64,000 bases of DNA from Solimonas sp. SE-A11. GTDB taxonomy: Bacteria > Pseudomonadota > Gammaproteobacteria > Nevskiales > Nevskiaceae. Below, piece after piece: positions 16,866 to 29,015 of the stretch. Positions within the stretch are counted from its first letter, which is position 1. Every line of letters begins with the position of its first letter. Position numbers and translations under genes: made by a program. The DNA lies in contig NZ_JAUASX010000010.1 in NCBI RefSeq assembly GCF_030345715.1, forward strand, positions 1 through 64,000, given 5' to 3'. The notes under the pieces were generated by a model that saw only the letters and a list, made by a program, of their open reading frames with translations, searched no databases and was not told where the DNA came from.

Positions 16866-17720
16866 ATGAACAAAGCCCTGACGCTAGGCGTCATTTCCGT
16901 TGCGATCACGGCCGGAACCTATTTCGTCCTGCACACCATCGCACCGCAGCGCCATGTGGAAGAGAAGCGCGAGCAGCAGGGCCCGACGGTGGACGAGGTC
17001 TTCGCCAGCGAGCTGAACCTGTCCGCAATCGATTCCGACGCCGCCCCCACCGCCGAGGCTCCTGCCGCTACGGCTCCGTCCGGCGACACGGCCGCCGCCG
17101 ATGAAGCCGCCCCGGTGGACGCCTCCGCCGAACAGGCCGCCGACGAAGCCTCGCTCGACGCTTCCGCCGCCGACGCCGACGCCGGCAACGGTGACATGGG
17201 CGCTGTCGATGTCGCCACCGCCCCGGCTACCGAGCCGGCTGCGGCGGAACCGCCCCCGGCTGCCGAGCCGCCGCCGGCTGTGGAACCCGCTCCGGCCCCT
17301 CCCCCGGTTGCCGAAGCCCCCAAGCCGAAGGCCGAGGCCCCGAAACCTGCCGCCAAGCCCGCAGCCAAGCCTGCCGAGAAGAAGGCTGCGCCGGCCGCCG
17401 TCAGTCCCTGGTGGGGCGCCGGATCGCCGAACGAGCTGTCGCTGGACTATGCCGGCTCCGCCGCCTACAAGAAGGCCGTCGTACTGATGTTCAACGGCAC
17501 GTTCGACAGTGCCGACAGCGCCGACAAGAACATCAAGGTCAAGGACGCCGCCGGCAATGCCGTGTCCGGCAAGTGGGAGCTGGGCCCCACCAACAAGAAG
17601 ATGCTGGTGTTCCCGGTCGCCAAGAATGGCCGCTACACCGTGATCGTGGGGAACGGCCTGACGGACCGCAACAACCGCACGCTGGGCAAGAAGCTGTCGG
17701 GCCCGGTGCAGGTTCAGTAA
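16866..17720 (+). CDS. Membrane-anchored Ala/Pro-rich protein with C-terminal Ig-like (Big_5-like) domain
   Basis: A 284-aa protein of unknown function. One N-terminal transmembrane helix (about 5-25) anchors it in the inner membrane; there is no clear cleavage site. Residues 60-180 are a low-complexity Ala/Pro/Glu linker with Lys-Pro repeats, long enough to span the periplasm. The last 95 residues look like a small beta-sandwich: VVLMFNGTF, KDAAGNAVSGKW, YTVIVGNGLTDRNN, matching the pattern of SbsA-type Ig-like domains. ATG 16866 follows GGAGGG by nine bases. It is monocistronic, with a bidirectional terminator behind it. Confidence 0.72.
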   Translation: MNKALTLGVISVAITAGTYFVLHTIAPQRHVEEKREQQGPTVDEVFASELNLSAIDSDAAPTAEAPAATAPSGDTAAADEAAPVDASAEQAADEASLDASAADADAGNGDMGAVDVATAPATEPAAAEPPPAAEPPPAVEPAPAPPPVAEAPKPKAEAPKPAAKPAAKPAEKKAAPAAVSPWWGAGSPNELSLDYAGSAAYKKAVVLMFNGTFDSADSADKNIKVKDAAGNAVSGKWELGPTNKKMLVFPVAKNGRYTVIVGNGLTDRNNRTLGKKLSGPVQVQ

Positions 17721-17728
17721 GCGCAAGC

Positions 17729-17776
17729 CCCAGAAAAAAAGCGGCGGATCGTTCCGGTCCGCCGCTTTTTTCTGGG
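17729..17776. terminator. Bidirectional intrinsic terminator
   Basis: GCGGCGGA and TCCGCCGC form the stem core and are flanked by an A-run on the left and a T-run on the right. The stem therefore extends to CCCAG/CTGGG and works in either direction. It lies between two converging genes. Confidence 0.9.
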
Positions 17777-17797
17777 CCTGCTACAGCAGTTGGGGCT

Positions 17798-19153
17798 CTA
17801 CTTCGCGTCCTTGAACCGCTTCTGCAAGCCCTCCGGCGTAAAGTAATCCATCGAGGGCGTCGCCCCAGCTCCCGGCGAAACCAGCCCGGACACCAGGTAG
17901 CGCCCGATATCGAACTGATACACCAGCTCGGCCGACGCAACGGTGGCCTTGAGCTGGGGGTCATAGGCCAGGTGCGCTTCCTGGAACTGGTAGGCCTGGT
18001 CGTAGACGTCCAGCAGGTCTACCGCCGCGATCTGCCAGCTGTCTTCATCGATGTAGAAGATGCGCTTGCGCACCGGGTGCGCAGAGCCCTTCTTCAGCGC
18101 CGCCTCCACCACCCAGACCCGGTGCAGCTCGTAGCGCGGCCATTCCTGGTCGATGTGCCAGGGCTTCACCAGCTTGCTGAAGTCGCCCTTGTCGGCCCCG
18201 GCGACGCTGCGCGGGCTGTTGTAGGGGATCAGCAGCTCGCGCTTGCCGGCCAGCTTCCAGCTGTAGCGATCCAGCGTGCCGTTGAACATGTCCATCTGGT
18301 CGTAGAACTGCAGACCTTCGGCGCCCGGCGTGAAATTGTCGCAGCAGGCATTGGGCTCGCGGCGCATGCGAGGCTGCTTCTGGCTGGCGATCCAGGCCAT
18401 GCGCCCCTCGGTGCCGGTGCCGCTGCGCTCGCGGATCAGCAACTCCGTGCCGGCCAGGCGCGGTGGCGCCATGGTTTCGGTGGCCAGTTGCCAGAGATCG
18501 CGGCTGTTGGGGTCCAGAAGCTGTGGCCGCCCCGGATTGGCGTAGCTGAAGCGGTAGTCCTCGCGTACCCGAGTGGCCTGGAACTGCCCCTTGGGGTCCA
18601 CCACGAGGTTGTTGTTGATGCGAGACAGCGCCTCGCCGCGCCAGCGCAGCTTGTGGTTCCAGATCGCCTCGGCGCCGCTCTTGGGGATCGGGAACGGGAA
18701 ACCCAGCAGGCAGCCGGCGGGATCGTCGCTGCCGGCGAGCTTGCAGCGCTGCGCGTTGAGCAGGCTGGCCTTCTCGATGCCATCCGGCCAGCGTACCGTG
18801 CGGCGCGAGGGGTACACGCGCATGGAGTAGGTGTTGTACTCCTGCAGCAGCTTCATGTGCCCTTCCGTGAGCCAGTCACGGAAGCGGTTCATGTTGTCGA
18901 TGGTGATGACGAACATCGGCGCGCCCGGCTCGGCATCGCCCAGCTCCATCAGCTTGCCCGAGGCCGCCGCCTGGCCGCGGTCGAGCCCCCAGGCCGGCAA
19001 GGTGCCGTCGGCATTGCCGGCGCGTTCGGCGCCCACGGGCGTCAGGGCGGCACCGAGCGCAGCGGACTCGACCGCGGGGACAGCAGCCAACAGCGGCCAG
19101 GCACCAAGGCTCAGGCCCACGGCCAGCAGGGCCCGCGGCAAGGTTCTCATCAT
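17798..19153 (-). CDS. DUF1329 outer-membrane-associated protein
   Basis: A 451-aa exported protein of the DUF1329 family, distantly related in fold to LolB/outer-membrane lipoprotein sorting proteins and often found near steroid, terpene or fatty-acid degradation genes. The ATG at 19153 sits behind GGGAGGAG and opens a Sec signal peptide (ending PLLA). Family-like blocks include MFVITIDNMNRFRDWLT, RRTVRWP, YSWKLAGKRELLIPYNS, and RKRIFYIDEDSWQI near 370. It stands alone here; the usual DUF1302 partner is not seen. Biochemical role unknown. Confidence 0.85.
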   Translation of the reverse strand: MMRTLPRALLAVGLSLGAWPLLAAVPAVESAALGAALTPVGAERAGNADGTLPAWGLDRGQAAASGKLMELGDAEPGAPMFVITIDNMNRFRDWLTEGHMKLLQEYNTYSMRVYPSRRTVRWPDGIEKASLLNAQRCKLAGSDDPAGCLLGFPFPIPKSGAEAIWNHKLRWRGEALSRINNNLVVDPKGQFQATRVREDYRFSYANPGRPQLLDPNSRDLWQLATETMAPPRLAGTELLIRERSGTGTEGRMAWIASQKQPRMRREPNACCDNFTPGAEGLQFYDQMDMFNGTLDRYSWKLAGKRELLIPYNSPRSVAGADKGDFSKLVKPWHIDQEWPRYELHRVWVVEAALKKGSAHPVRKRIFYIDEDSWQIAAVDLLDVYDQAYQFQEAHLAYDPQLKATVASAELVYQFDIGRYLVSGLVSPGAGATPSMDYFTPEGLQKRFKDAK

Positions 19154-19269
19154 CGTTCTCCTCCCGAGCAACCGTCGGCCCGGGCGGGCGCGCGGCGCAT
19201 TCGTAGTAATGCCCGGGATTCTGCCACCAATGCACCAGTGGCCAATGGCTGGTTCGACAGCCGCGCCTG

Positions 19270-20160
19270 TCAGCCTTGCCGGCGACGGGGCCGGCGCTGG
19301 GGCTTGGGCGCCTCCCGGCCCTCGGCCACTTCCTTGAGGAAATCGCTGATCTGCGGCCACACCCGCTCCGGACGCAGGCGCATCTCCAGGATGTGCTTCG
19401 CCGGCAGCAGGCGTGCGCCCGGAATCTGCCGCGCCAGGGATTCGGAATCCTGGTAGCCGTGCAGTTTGTCGCCGCTGTGGCCGATCACCAGGGTCGGCAC
19501 GCCGATGGACTTGCGCACCGCCACTGGCGGCGCCAGTGGCCCCACCAGCACCCCGTGCAGGATCGCCGCGACGTTACGTGGCGGCAGGCTGGCGGCACTG
19601 TGCAGCGTAGCTAGCAGGTCGTTGCGCGGACGCTTCATGGCGGCGAAGCGCCGCGCCATCCAGGCATAGGGCCGCTCGGCGTAGCGCGTGGCGATCAGCA
19701 CCGGCCCCAGCAGGAATGCCGCCCAGGGCGTGGACCACTCCATCACCGGCATCTCCAGGAACAGGCCCAGCAGCCGCTCCGGCGCCTTCTGCGCGACGTG
19801 CAGCGCCGTGATGGAGCCCAGTGACATGCCGCCGACCAGGGCCTTGTCGATGCCGAAGTGATCCAGCGCCGCGATCACCTGGTCGGCGTAGAACTCGGCG
19901 CGGTGCTCCTTGGGGTCGGTGGTGCGATCGCTGCGGCCATGGCCCAGCAGGTCCAGCAGGATCACGCGGTAGCCCTCGGCGGCCATGCGCCGGGCGATGC
20001 CCCGGTTGATGCCGGCGTCGAGCAGGATGCCGTGCACCAGCAGCGCTGGCACGCCATCCGGCTCGCCCCAGGCCTCGTAGGCCAAGCGGTACTGGCCAAA
20101 CGCGAAGTAACCGCTGCGCACCGGCGCCAGTGCCGGCCGGCTCGATTCCTTGCTGCTCAT
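19270..20160 (-). CDS. Alpha/beta hydrolase
   Basis: Predicted cytosolic alpha/beta-fold esterase or hydrolase, 296 aa. The oxyanion region LLVHGILLD (about 41-49), DLLGHGRSD and nucleophile elbow GGMSLGS (Ser near 112) are clear. VIGHSGDKLHG is the acid-residue region and AKHILEMRLRP may supply the His. The C-terminus is very basic (KPQRRPRRRQG). It is followed by the DUF1329 gene about 115 bp away and preceded by a TetR regulator gene on the same strand. Confidence 0.82.
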   Translation of the reverse strand: MSSKESSRPALAPVRSGYFAFGQYRLAYEAWGEPDGVPALLVHGILLDAGINRGIARRMAAEGYRVILLDLLGHGRSDRTTDPKEHRAEFYADQVIAALDHFGIDKALVGGMSLGSITALHVAQKAPERLLGLFLEMPVMEWSTPWAAFLLGPVLIATRYAERPYAWMARRFAAMKRPRNDLLATLHSAASLPPRNVAAILHGVLVGPLAPPVAVRKSIGVPTLVIGHSGDKLHGYQDSESLARQIPGARLLPAKHILEMRLRPERVWPQISDFLKEVAEGREAPKPQRRPRRRQG

Positions 20161-20279
20161 CTGGGCTCCCTGGCCGTTCTATGGACGGCTCATTGCAATG
20201 GATATGGCACTCAGTCTGTCGCCTCTGCCGACAGCCGGCCTTGGTGGCGGCGCCAGTGACCCGTGGCGCCGCGGCGCTG

Positions 20280-20918
20280 TCATTGCCGGAGCAGAAAGCT
20301 CATGCAACTGTCGGTCACGGACTCGATTGGCGCGCCGAAGCCGGTGGACACCCAACGTGTGCCGATGAACACCATCGCCCCCAGCACACCGGTAGCCACC
20401 AGGCCCTTGCTGGCCCGGCGCGGCAGGTCCCACTGCTTCTGCAACTGCAGCAGCGGAGCGAACTCCGGCCCCAGGGTCAGCATGAAACGATTGGCCAGGC
20501 GGTCCATGTCCAGGCCGATGCCGTAGATCTCGATCATCAGGATGCGCGTGACACGCGCGTCCTTGCGCAGGAACTCCAGGTAGGCCCGCACCATGCGCCG
20601 CGCCAGCTGTTCCGGGTCGTCTCGTGGCCCGGCCAGCAAGGCCGCTCGCAGATCGTCCACCAGGCGGCGTAGCAGCACGTCCACCATCGCCGCCATGAGT
20701 TCGTCGAGATCGGCGAAGGACTCGTAGAAATAGCGCGGGGTGTAGCCGGCGGCGGCGCAGACATCACGCAAGGAGACGTGGCGAATGCCGCGCGTGCCGA
20801 AGGCCTCGATGGCAGTGTCGATCAGCTTCTGCTGGCGTTCGGCGCGGCGCATTTCCTCGCTGACGCCTCGGTAGACCCGCCCTGACCCGCCGGACACCGC
20901 CTGTGTCTGCTTTGACAT
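20280..20918 (-). CDS. TetR-family transcriptional regulator
   Basis: A 212-aa repressor-type regulator. An N-terminal TetR helix-turn-helix spans about residues 28-75 (LIDTAIEAFGTRGIRHVSLRDVC-type region, then YTPRYFYESFADLDEL), followed by an all-helical ligand-binding domain. It is divergent from an alpha/beta hydrolase gene, with an 18-bp palindrome between them that is the probable operator. The alpha/beta hydrolase gene downstream on the same strand may be in the same unit. Ligand unknown; a lipid or acyl-CoA-type compound is plausible from the neighbours. Confidence 0.88.
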   Translation of the reverse strand: MSKQTQAVSGGSGRVYRGVSEEMRRAERQQKLIDTAIEAFGTRGIRHVSLRDVCAAAGYTPRYFYESFADLDELMAAMVDVLLRRLVDDLRAALLAGPRDDPEQLARRMVRAYLEFLRKDARVTRILMIEIYGIGLDMDRLANRFMLTLGPEFAPLLQLQKQWDLPRRASKGLVATGVLGAMVFIGTRWVSTGFGAPIESVTDSCMSFLLRQ

Positions 20919-20942
20919 TGACAGCGATCACCACCAATGATT

Positions 20943-20960
20943 TGATAACGGACGTTATCA
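20943..20960. promoter_or_regulatory. Palindromic operator candidate for the TetR regulator
   Basis: TGATAACG and CGTTATCA are perfect arms with a two-base centre. A second overlapping inverted pair is CGGACGTT (20949-20956) with AACGTCCG (20979-20986). Both lie between the divergent regulator and hydrolase starts, where TetR proteins usually bind. Confidence 0.6.
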
Positions 20961-20986
20961 CATTTGTCCGACATGACCAACGTCCG

Positions 20987-23963
<2,977 letters not shown>

Positions 23964-23978
23964 GTAAGGTGATGCAGG

Positions 23979-24010
23979 GGGCGCCGGTCATCGCGGCCGG
24001 CGCCCTTTTT
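23979..24010 (+). terminator. Intrinsic terminator of the FadH-like gene
   Basis: GGGCGCCGG and CCGGCGCCC form a perfect 9-bp stem followed by five T. It overlaps the last base of the converging quinone-reductase gene. Confidence 0.85.
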
Positions 24011-24600
24011 CATGCGCGCCGCGGCAATCGCCTACCCTGCCCCTCCGCCGAATCCAGCCAGCGCTCCCGTTGCTCCGCCGTGGCGCTGCGCACCGGGCCG
24101 AAGCTCCTCACCCGCACCGGACGGACGCCGCAGAACTCCAGCACGGTGCGCCGCATCTGCTCATGCCCCGGCTGGCGGTAGAACCATCGGTAGTACCAGG
24201 GCGGCGTATCCATGGTGGTGATCAGCTGGGCACTGCGCCCGGCCAGCAGGCGGTCCCACCACACGGAGTCACGGCGATAGCGGAAGGCGAAACCCGGAAG
24301 TAGGACACGATCGAGGAAGCCCTTCAGCAACGCGGGCATCGCGCCCCACCAGATCGGATAGACGAAGACCAGGTGCTGTGCCCATAGCAGTTCCTGCTGG
24401 GCTCGCGCCAGATCAGGCTCCAGCGCCTGTGGCTCGCGATAGCCCTGTCGCAGTACAGGGTCGAAGGCCATGCGCCCCAGGTCCAGGTGGCGGACCTCCG
24501 CGCCGACTTGCCGCGCGCCCGCGGCATAGCGGGCAGCCAGCGCATGGCAGAGGCTGTCTTCGGCGGGGTGGGCCAGGATGACCAGGACTCGTGAACTCAA
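24010..24600 (-). CDS. NAD(P)H dehydrogenase (quinone) / flavodoxin-fold reductase
   Basis: Predicted FMN/FAD-dependent two-electron reductase of the KefF/MdaB/NQO1 group, 196 aa. Features are the N-terminal LVILAHPAEDS, VFVYPIWWGAMPALLKGFLDR (near 78-98) and the TTMDTPPWYY loop near 128. It is likely cytosolic and reduces quinones or electrophiles. It lies 54 bp after a MerR regulator gene on the same strand and is probably controlled by it, an arrangement typical of stress-induced reductases. Confidence 0.85.
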   Translation of the reverse strand: MSSRVLVILAHPAEDSLCHALAARYAAGARQVGAEVRHLDLGRMAFDPVLRQGYREPQALEPDLARAQQELLWAQHLVFVYPIWWGAMPALLKGFLDRVLLPGFAFRYRRDSVWWDRLLAGRSAQLITTMDTPPWYYRWFYRQPGHEQMRRTVLEFCGVRPVRVRSFGPVRSATAEQRERWLDSAEGQGRRLPRRA

Positions 24601-24654
24601 GGGGCAGCTCCTGCGAAGGGAGCCACAGCTTGCGGCCTGCCCCTAGGGGCAGAG

Positions 24655-25044
24655 TCAAGCGGCGCGGCGTACCGCGGGCACCGCACAGTCTCCCGCCGCG
24701 CTGGCGAGGCAACCGCGGGTCTCGGCTTCCACCGCCTGCAACTGCAGGTCCAGCGCCTGCAGCCGCTGGATTTCACCGGCGACCTGCTGGCGCTTCTCCA
24801 CCAGCGCCTGCAGGACCCTGGCCCAGTCGGGCTCGCCATCGGCCGGATACAGGCCGCGCAGTTCCGCCAGGCGGAACCCCAGGGCCAGCGCCTGGCGGAT
24901 CAGCCGTACAAACAGCAGGTCACGCTCGCAGTACTGGCGATAGCTGCCCTGCCGCGGCACCGCCGGCAGGATACCCAGCAACTCGTAGTGACGGATGGCC
25001 TTGGGCGTAGTGCCCGCTTGCCGCGCGATATCGCCGATCCGCAT
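24655..25044 (-). CDS. MerR-family transcriptional regulator
   Basis: A 129-aa regulator with the MerR winged helix at the N-terminus (MRIGDIARQAGTTPKAIRHYE, split as IGDIAR and AIRHYE), then YRQYCERDLLFVRLI and a long coiled coil (about 75-110). The short C-terminus has Cys in RGCLASA and DCAVP, possibly redox or metal sensing (inferred). The likely target is the quinone reductase gene immediately downstream. Confidence 0.87.
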   Translation of the reverse strand: MRIGDIARQAGTTPKAIRHYELLGILPAVPRQGSYRQYCERDLLFVRLIRQALALGFRLAELRGLYPADGEPDWARVLQALVEKRQQVAGEIQRLQALDLQLQAVEAETRGCLASAAGDCAVPAVRRAA

Positions 25045-25121
25045 GTCCGCCTCCCGATGGTGGGGAAGGATTATCGCCTTGTCAGGCCATCTCGTCGCCC
25101 TGGCAAGGTGTTCCCACGCTG

Positions 25122-25700
25122 TTAGCCCGTCACTTGGCGAATCTCCGCTGCCGGGGCCGATGCCGCGGCCGGGGTCTCCGTCGGGCGCCCCTTGGTCCGC
25201 AGCGCCCGACGCAGGCGGCCATCGGCGTCCACCAGCACATCCACCTTCGACAGCTGGCCTTCGTCGTCGTGGTGAGCCACCAGCAGGCGCGCCTGCTGCC
25301 AGACCTCCAGCTTCTCCGGGGGGAGCTTGAGCGACTCAGCCACCGTTTCCAGGCTGACGCCCTGATCCCCTCCCCGGCGGTGATGGGCGTGACGCCGGCG
25401 GTAGATCGCCAGGTACAGCATGCATCCAGCCATCAACAGGGCCACCGAGAAGTAAAGCAGCAGCAGCCAGCGGTTCTCGATCACCATCGGCAACGAGAAG
25501 AAGTGCAAGTAGGCATACCAGCCCGCGAGCATCCAGAACAGGATCAGCAGCAGCGGCCTCAGAAAGTGCAACCAGGCAAACATCATCACCGCCTTGGGCG
25601 ATGCCTTGTTGTCGAGGAAGGAACTCAGGGGAGCACGCGCAGCATCAATGATGGGCGGCTCCACTTCAAAAGCGTGCGGGTCCTGGGGCTGCTTAGGCAT
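25122..25700 (-). CDS. pgaD: PgaD-like poly-N-acetylglucosamine synthase accessory protein
   Basis: Small inner-membrane partner of the PgaC glycosyltransferase, 192 aa. Two transmembrane helices (about 40-65 and 80-103) follow a cytosolic N-terminus, as in PgaD. In E. coli PgaD with PgaC binds cyclic di-GMP allosterically. The C-terminal half is soluble and longer than E. coli PgaD. Identity rests on position (last of pgaABCD) and topology more than on strong motifs. Its start overlaps the pgaC stop by eight bases. Confidence 0.8.
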   Translation of the reverse strand: MPKQPQDPHAFEVEPPIIDAARAPLSSFLDNKASPKAVMMFAWLHFLRPLLLILFWMLAGWYAYLHFFSLPMVIENRWLLLLYFSVALLMAGCMLYLAIYRRRHAHHRRGGDQGVSLETVAESLKLPPEKLEVWQQARLLVAHHDDEGQLSKVDVLVDADGRLRRALRTKGRPTETPAAASAPAAEIRQVTG

Positions 25701-26970
25701 TGTGGGGCACTCCTCGGTCAGGGCTGGACCAGACGGCGCGACGGCCCTCCGGTCGCAGCAGTACGGCAGGTACGGCGATTACCGCAGTGATCATGTTGAT
25801 CATCCAGAAAGCAGCGGGGTACCAGATGCTCCACAGGAAGTAGCGCAGCAGGTTCACGTCATAGCGGCGGTCGATCCACAGGCTCACCAGCATCTGCAGC
25901 ATGCAGCTGATGCCCAGCAGCATGCCGTGCCAGGCAGGAAGGAAGCTCACCTGCCACACGCCCCCCAGGTCGAAGTAGTGCTCTGCCGCCGACAGCACCA
26001 GCACGGTGAACATGGCATAGGCCCAGAGCACGCTGGCGAAGTATTCGGCCCAGATCGGCCACATGCGCCAGTTGACGGGCTTGAGCACGGCCAGCGAGTA
26101 CTGCTGCAGGGTCTGCACGCCGCCCATGGCCCAGCGCAGGCGCTGGCGAAACAGCCCGCGGACGGTTTCCGGCATCAGGATCCAGCACAGGGCCCGCGGC
26201 TCGAAGCGCAGCGCCCAGCCGGAGAGCTGCAGCTTCCAGCTGATGTCGATGTCCTCGGTCAACATGTCCGGGCTCCACATCCCGACGTCCAGCAGCGCCT
26301 CCTTGCGGAACATGACCACCACGCCCGAGACCGTGAACAAGCGGCTGAACAACTGCTGCGTGCGCTTGATCAGGCCGATGGTCGAGGAGAACTCACCTAC
26401 CTGCATGCGGCCCAGCAGCGTCGTACGAGTGCGGATACGCGGATTGCCGGTGACGGCACCGACGTCCGCCGACTGCAGCATCGGCCGCAGCAGCCAGCTG
26501 ATTGCATCCCGATCCAGGATGGCGTCGCCGTCCAGGCCCAGGATGAAGTCACCCTTGGCCAGCGTCGTTCCGGTGATCAGGCCGATCGCCTTGCCCTGGT
26601 TGCCATCCTGGTGGATCACGCGCAACTGCGGATGACGCAGGGCCAGGCCATCGAGAATGGTGCCGGTGTCGTCGGTACTGCCATCGTCAATCGCGATGAC
26701 CTCGTAGTCCGGGTAGTTCAGCTTCAGCAGGGAATCGATCACTTCGCGGACCGCATACTCCTCGTTGTAGCAGGGCACCACGATCGAGACCTTGGGGTGG
26801 CTGCGCAGCACCGGAGGCGTACGCCGCTTGCCCGCGCCGCGCGACTCGAAGTACAGGTAGTGCGCAATGCCGCCGGCCATCCACAGGTAGGCCATAAAGA
26901 ACGGATAGTAGAAGACGTAGTTGAACAGGAAGGTGGCGAAACCTGCCCAGGTGAAGCTGAAGATATCCAT
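25693..26970 (-). CDS. pgaC: Poly-beta-1,6-N-acetyl-D-glucosamine synthase
   Basis: Processive family-2 glycosyltransferase of the inner membrane that polymerises UDP-GlcNAc into the PNAG biofilm exopolysaccharide, 425 aa. Catalytic motifs are visible: VPCYNEEY, IDDGSTDDT, GLDGDA (DxD), TEDIDISW and QRLRWAMGG. N-terminal hydrophobic helices and three or four C-terminal ones complete the topology. It lies three bp after pgaB and overlaps pgaD, so it belongs to one tight operon. Confidence 0.95.
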   Translation of the reverse strand: MDIFSFTWAGFATFLFNYVFYYPFFMAYLWMAGGIAHYLYFESRGAGKRRTPPVLRSHPKVSIVVPCYNEEYAVREVIDSLLKLNYPDYEVIAIDDGSTDDTGTILDGLALRHPQLRVIHQDGNQGKAIGLITGTTLAKGDFILGLDGDAILDRDAISWLLRPMLQSADVGAVTGNPRIRTRTTLLGRMQVGEFSSTIGLIKRTQQLFSRLFTVSGVVVMFRKEALLDVGMWSPDMLTEDIDISWKLQLSGWALRFEPRALCWILMPETVRGLFRQRLRWAMGGVQTLQQYSLAVLKPVNWRMWPIWAEYFASVLWAYAMFTVLVLSAAEHYFDLGGVWQVSFLPAWHGMLLGISCMLQMLVSLWIDRRYDVNLLRYFLWSIWYPAAFWMINMITAVIAVPAVLLRPEGRRAVWSSPDRGVPHNA

Positions 26971-26973
26971 GGC

Positions 26974-29004
26974 TTAGCGCTCCCCTTCCACTGCCGGTTG
27001 CGTTGTAACGTCTGGCGCTGCTTCGTCACCGGTCTTGCCGATGGCATGCGGTATCTGACGGGTCGACAGTGCCTCCCGCGCGGCGGCCAGCGGCGGATGC
27101 CCGCTGATGAAATCATCCGGGTAGTACCCGATGTTCCGGATGCCCTTGCGCCGCAACAACTCCACCTGCTGCGCAAATTGCGCGTCTGGCACCGCCACTC
27201 CCTTGGCCCAATCGCGGGCCTGCAGTTCAAAGATGGTCCGGTCGCGGCCGCCGGGTTGTGCCAGCACACGATCCGCCAGTTCCTTCAACCAGGCCTCCGG
27301 CTGGACCGCGCCTTCCATCTGCGGCATCGCCATCAGGGCGGTGTAGTCATAGGCTTTCAGGAACGCGGGCAGGCTTTGCGCAAACCAGGCTTCCGACTCC
27401 GGCTGCAGCACCGGCCCGGCATACAGGTTGCGCGCGGTGCGCAGTTCGGGGCGGAAGCGGCGCACGGTATCGGCCAGTTCCAGCGTGAGGTCGACCAGGT
27501 AGCGGGTCTTGCCCGCCGACCAGCGAGCCGACAGTTCAGGGCTGGCCCGGATCGCCGCCAGATCGGCCGGCAGCCCCCACTCCGCATAGCGTCGCAATGC
27601 GGCGGGCCCGGCATCTTCGTCGTCGACCAGGCGAGCATCGTCGTGGAACAGCAGGCCATTGAAGATGGCGTGGCGTCCGAGATCCTCATAGATCTCCTTG
27701 ATCGTGCGCCGCACCTGCGGATCGAAGGGGCTGAGACGCGGAATGCGGCCGGCCGGCGTCGAGCCGCCTTGTATCTGTACCTGCGGCAGGCCAGGAATCT
27801 CGAAAGCCGTCACCGGCATCCAGGCATAGACCTGTACGCGAGAGCGTGTACGTAACTGCCAGGCGACGCGACTGAACAGATCGGCACGGACCGGCATGTG
27901 GCGATTCGGGAAGTACAACGCCTCGGCGGCACCGTCGCCGTCGGGATCGGCGAAGGCCTGCAGATAGACGGCACTGGGGGCGATGGCCTGAACGCGATCC
28001 AGCAGCAGGGACAGGTTGGCTTCCTGCTGGATCGGATCCGGATCGTAGACGTAGTCCAGGTCCACCTGCATTACACGCTGTGAGCGGCGCGCCTGATCGG
28101 CGCCAGCCGGATCGCGCAGCAACCACACGTAGTCCGGTGCCCGCAGGTCATAGGTAGGCAAGGCGCGGCGGATGCGCTGCAGGGGAACATCCGGCGTGTT
28201 GGGGCCGCTATCGAGCGTCAGGGCGATATCCAGGCCCGCGCGCTTGGCCGCGTCGATCGCCTGGTCGTTGTACGCGCCATAGGGCCAGGTCACGGTTCGG
28301 ATGCGCTTGCCGGTGTAGCGCTCCAGCAGCAGGCGGCTGCGGCGCAGGTCGCCCTCCACGCGACGGCCGTATTCGGCGTCGGATTCGTAGTGCCCCCGAG
28401 CAGGGTCGTAGCGCCGCACCGCCGCGGCCGGCAGCAGGTTGCCCTGCGGGTTGGCCTGCACACCTTGATGCATTTCGTGAGTATGGGTCGCAAACTCGAC
28501 CAGGCCCGAGCCGGCCATCTCGCGAATCTCCGCCAGCGCCAGGAAGCGCTCGCGCGGCAGCCGGCGATCACCGTACTGCACCTCGGCCACATTCGGCTCC
28601 AGCCACTCGGTGGTCACCGACATCACCGCCGGATAGCGGAAGCGCCGCAGCAATGGGAAGACCTTGGTGTAGGCGCTGCGATAGCCGTCGTCGAAGCTCA
28701 GCAGGACCGCCCCGGCCGGCAACGGCTTGCCACCCGCCCGCGCCGTCACGATCTGCTGCAGGCTCACCGGCTGGTAACCGGACTGCTGCAGCCAGCTGAA
28801 CAGGTTGACCAGGTCGGTCTCGCCGATCGCAGTCTCGTCGGGATCGGTCTCGAAGCTGGCCCGTAGGTCGCTGCGCACGTCATGCAGGGCCAGCGAACGG
28901 AAGGTCTGGCCGTCGGCAGGGTCCGGCGGCGGCAGGGTCTGGGCTTGCAGGCTCACGGGCACGAGCAGGATCAGCAGCAGCGTCAGGATTGCACGCGTCG
29001 TCAT
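26974..29004 (-). CDS. pgaB: Poly-beta-1,6-GlcNAc N-deacetylase
   Basis: Periplasmic enzyme that partly deacetylates PNAG for export, about 676 aa. A signal peptide (ending SLQA) precedes the CE4 deacetylase domain (LSFDDGYRSAYTKVFP near 105-120, ATHTHEMH near 175) and a C-terminal glycoside-hydrolase-like domain (YAWMPV, LLFHDDARL, YDYTALMAMP), as in Gram-negative PgaB. No lipobox Cys is evident, unlike E. coli PgaB. ATG 29004 is preferred, with GGGGG six bases upstream; GTG 29019 and ATG 29010 are alternatives that overlap the pgaA stop. Confidence 0.94.
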   Translation of the reverse strand: MTTRAILTLLLILLVPVSLQAQTLPPPDPADGQTFRSLALHDVRSDLRASFETDPDETAIGETDLVNLFSWLQQSGYQPVSLQQIVTARAGGKPLPAGAVLLSFDDGYRSAYTKVFPLLRRFRYPAVMSVTTEWLEPNVAEVQYGDRRLPRERFLALAEIREMAGSGLVEFATHTHEMHQGVQANPQGNLLPAAAVRRYDPARGHYESDAEYGRRVEGDLRRSRLLLERYTGKRIRTVTWPYGAYNDQAIDAAKRAGLDIALTLDSGPNTPDVPLQRIRRALPTYDLRAPDYVWLLRDPAGADQARRSQRVMQVDLDYVYDPDPIQQEANLSLLLDRVQAIAPSAVYLQAFADPDGDGAAEALYFPNRHMPVRADLFSRVAWQLRTRSRVQVYAWMPVTAFEIPGLPQVQIQGGSTPAGRIPRLSPFDPQVRRTIKEIYEDLGRHAIFNGLLFHDDARLVDDEDAGPAALRRYAEWGLPADLAAIRASPELSARWSAGKTRYLVDLTLELADTVRRFRPELRTARNLYAGPVLQPESEAWFAQSLPAFLKAYDYTALMAMPQMEGAVQPEAWLKELADRVLAQPGGRDRTIFELQARDWAKGVAVPDAQFAQQVELLRRKGIRNIGYYPDDFISGHPPLAAAREALSTRQIPHAIGKTGDEAAPDVTTQPAVEGER

Positions 29005-29015
29005 CGCCATCCCCC

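Noticed and set aside
16643-16909. 88-codon minus-strand frame overlapping the Big_5-like gene start
   Set aside because: No ribosome site or recognisable domain, and it crosses the likely promoter region of two divergent genes.
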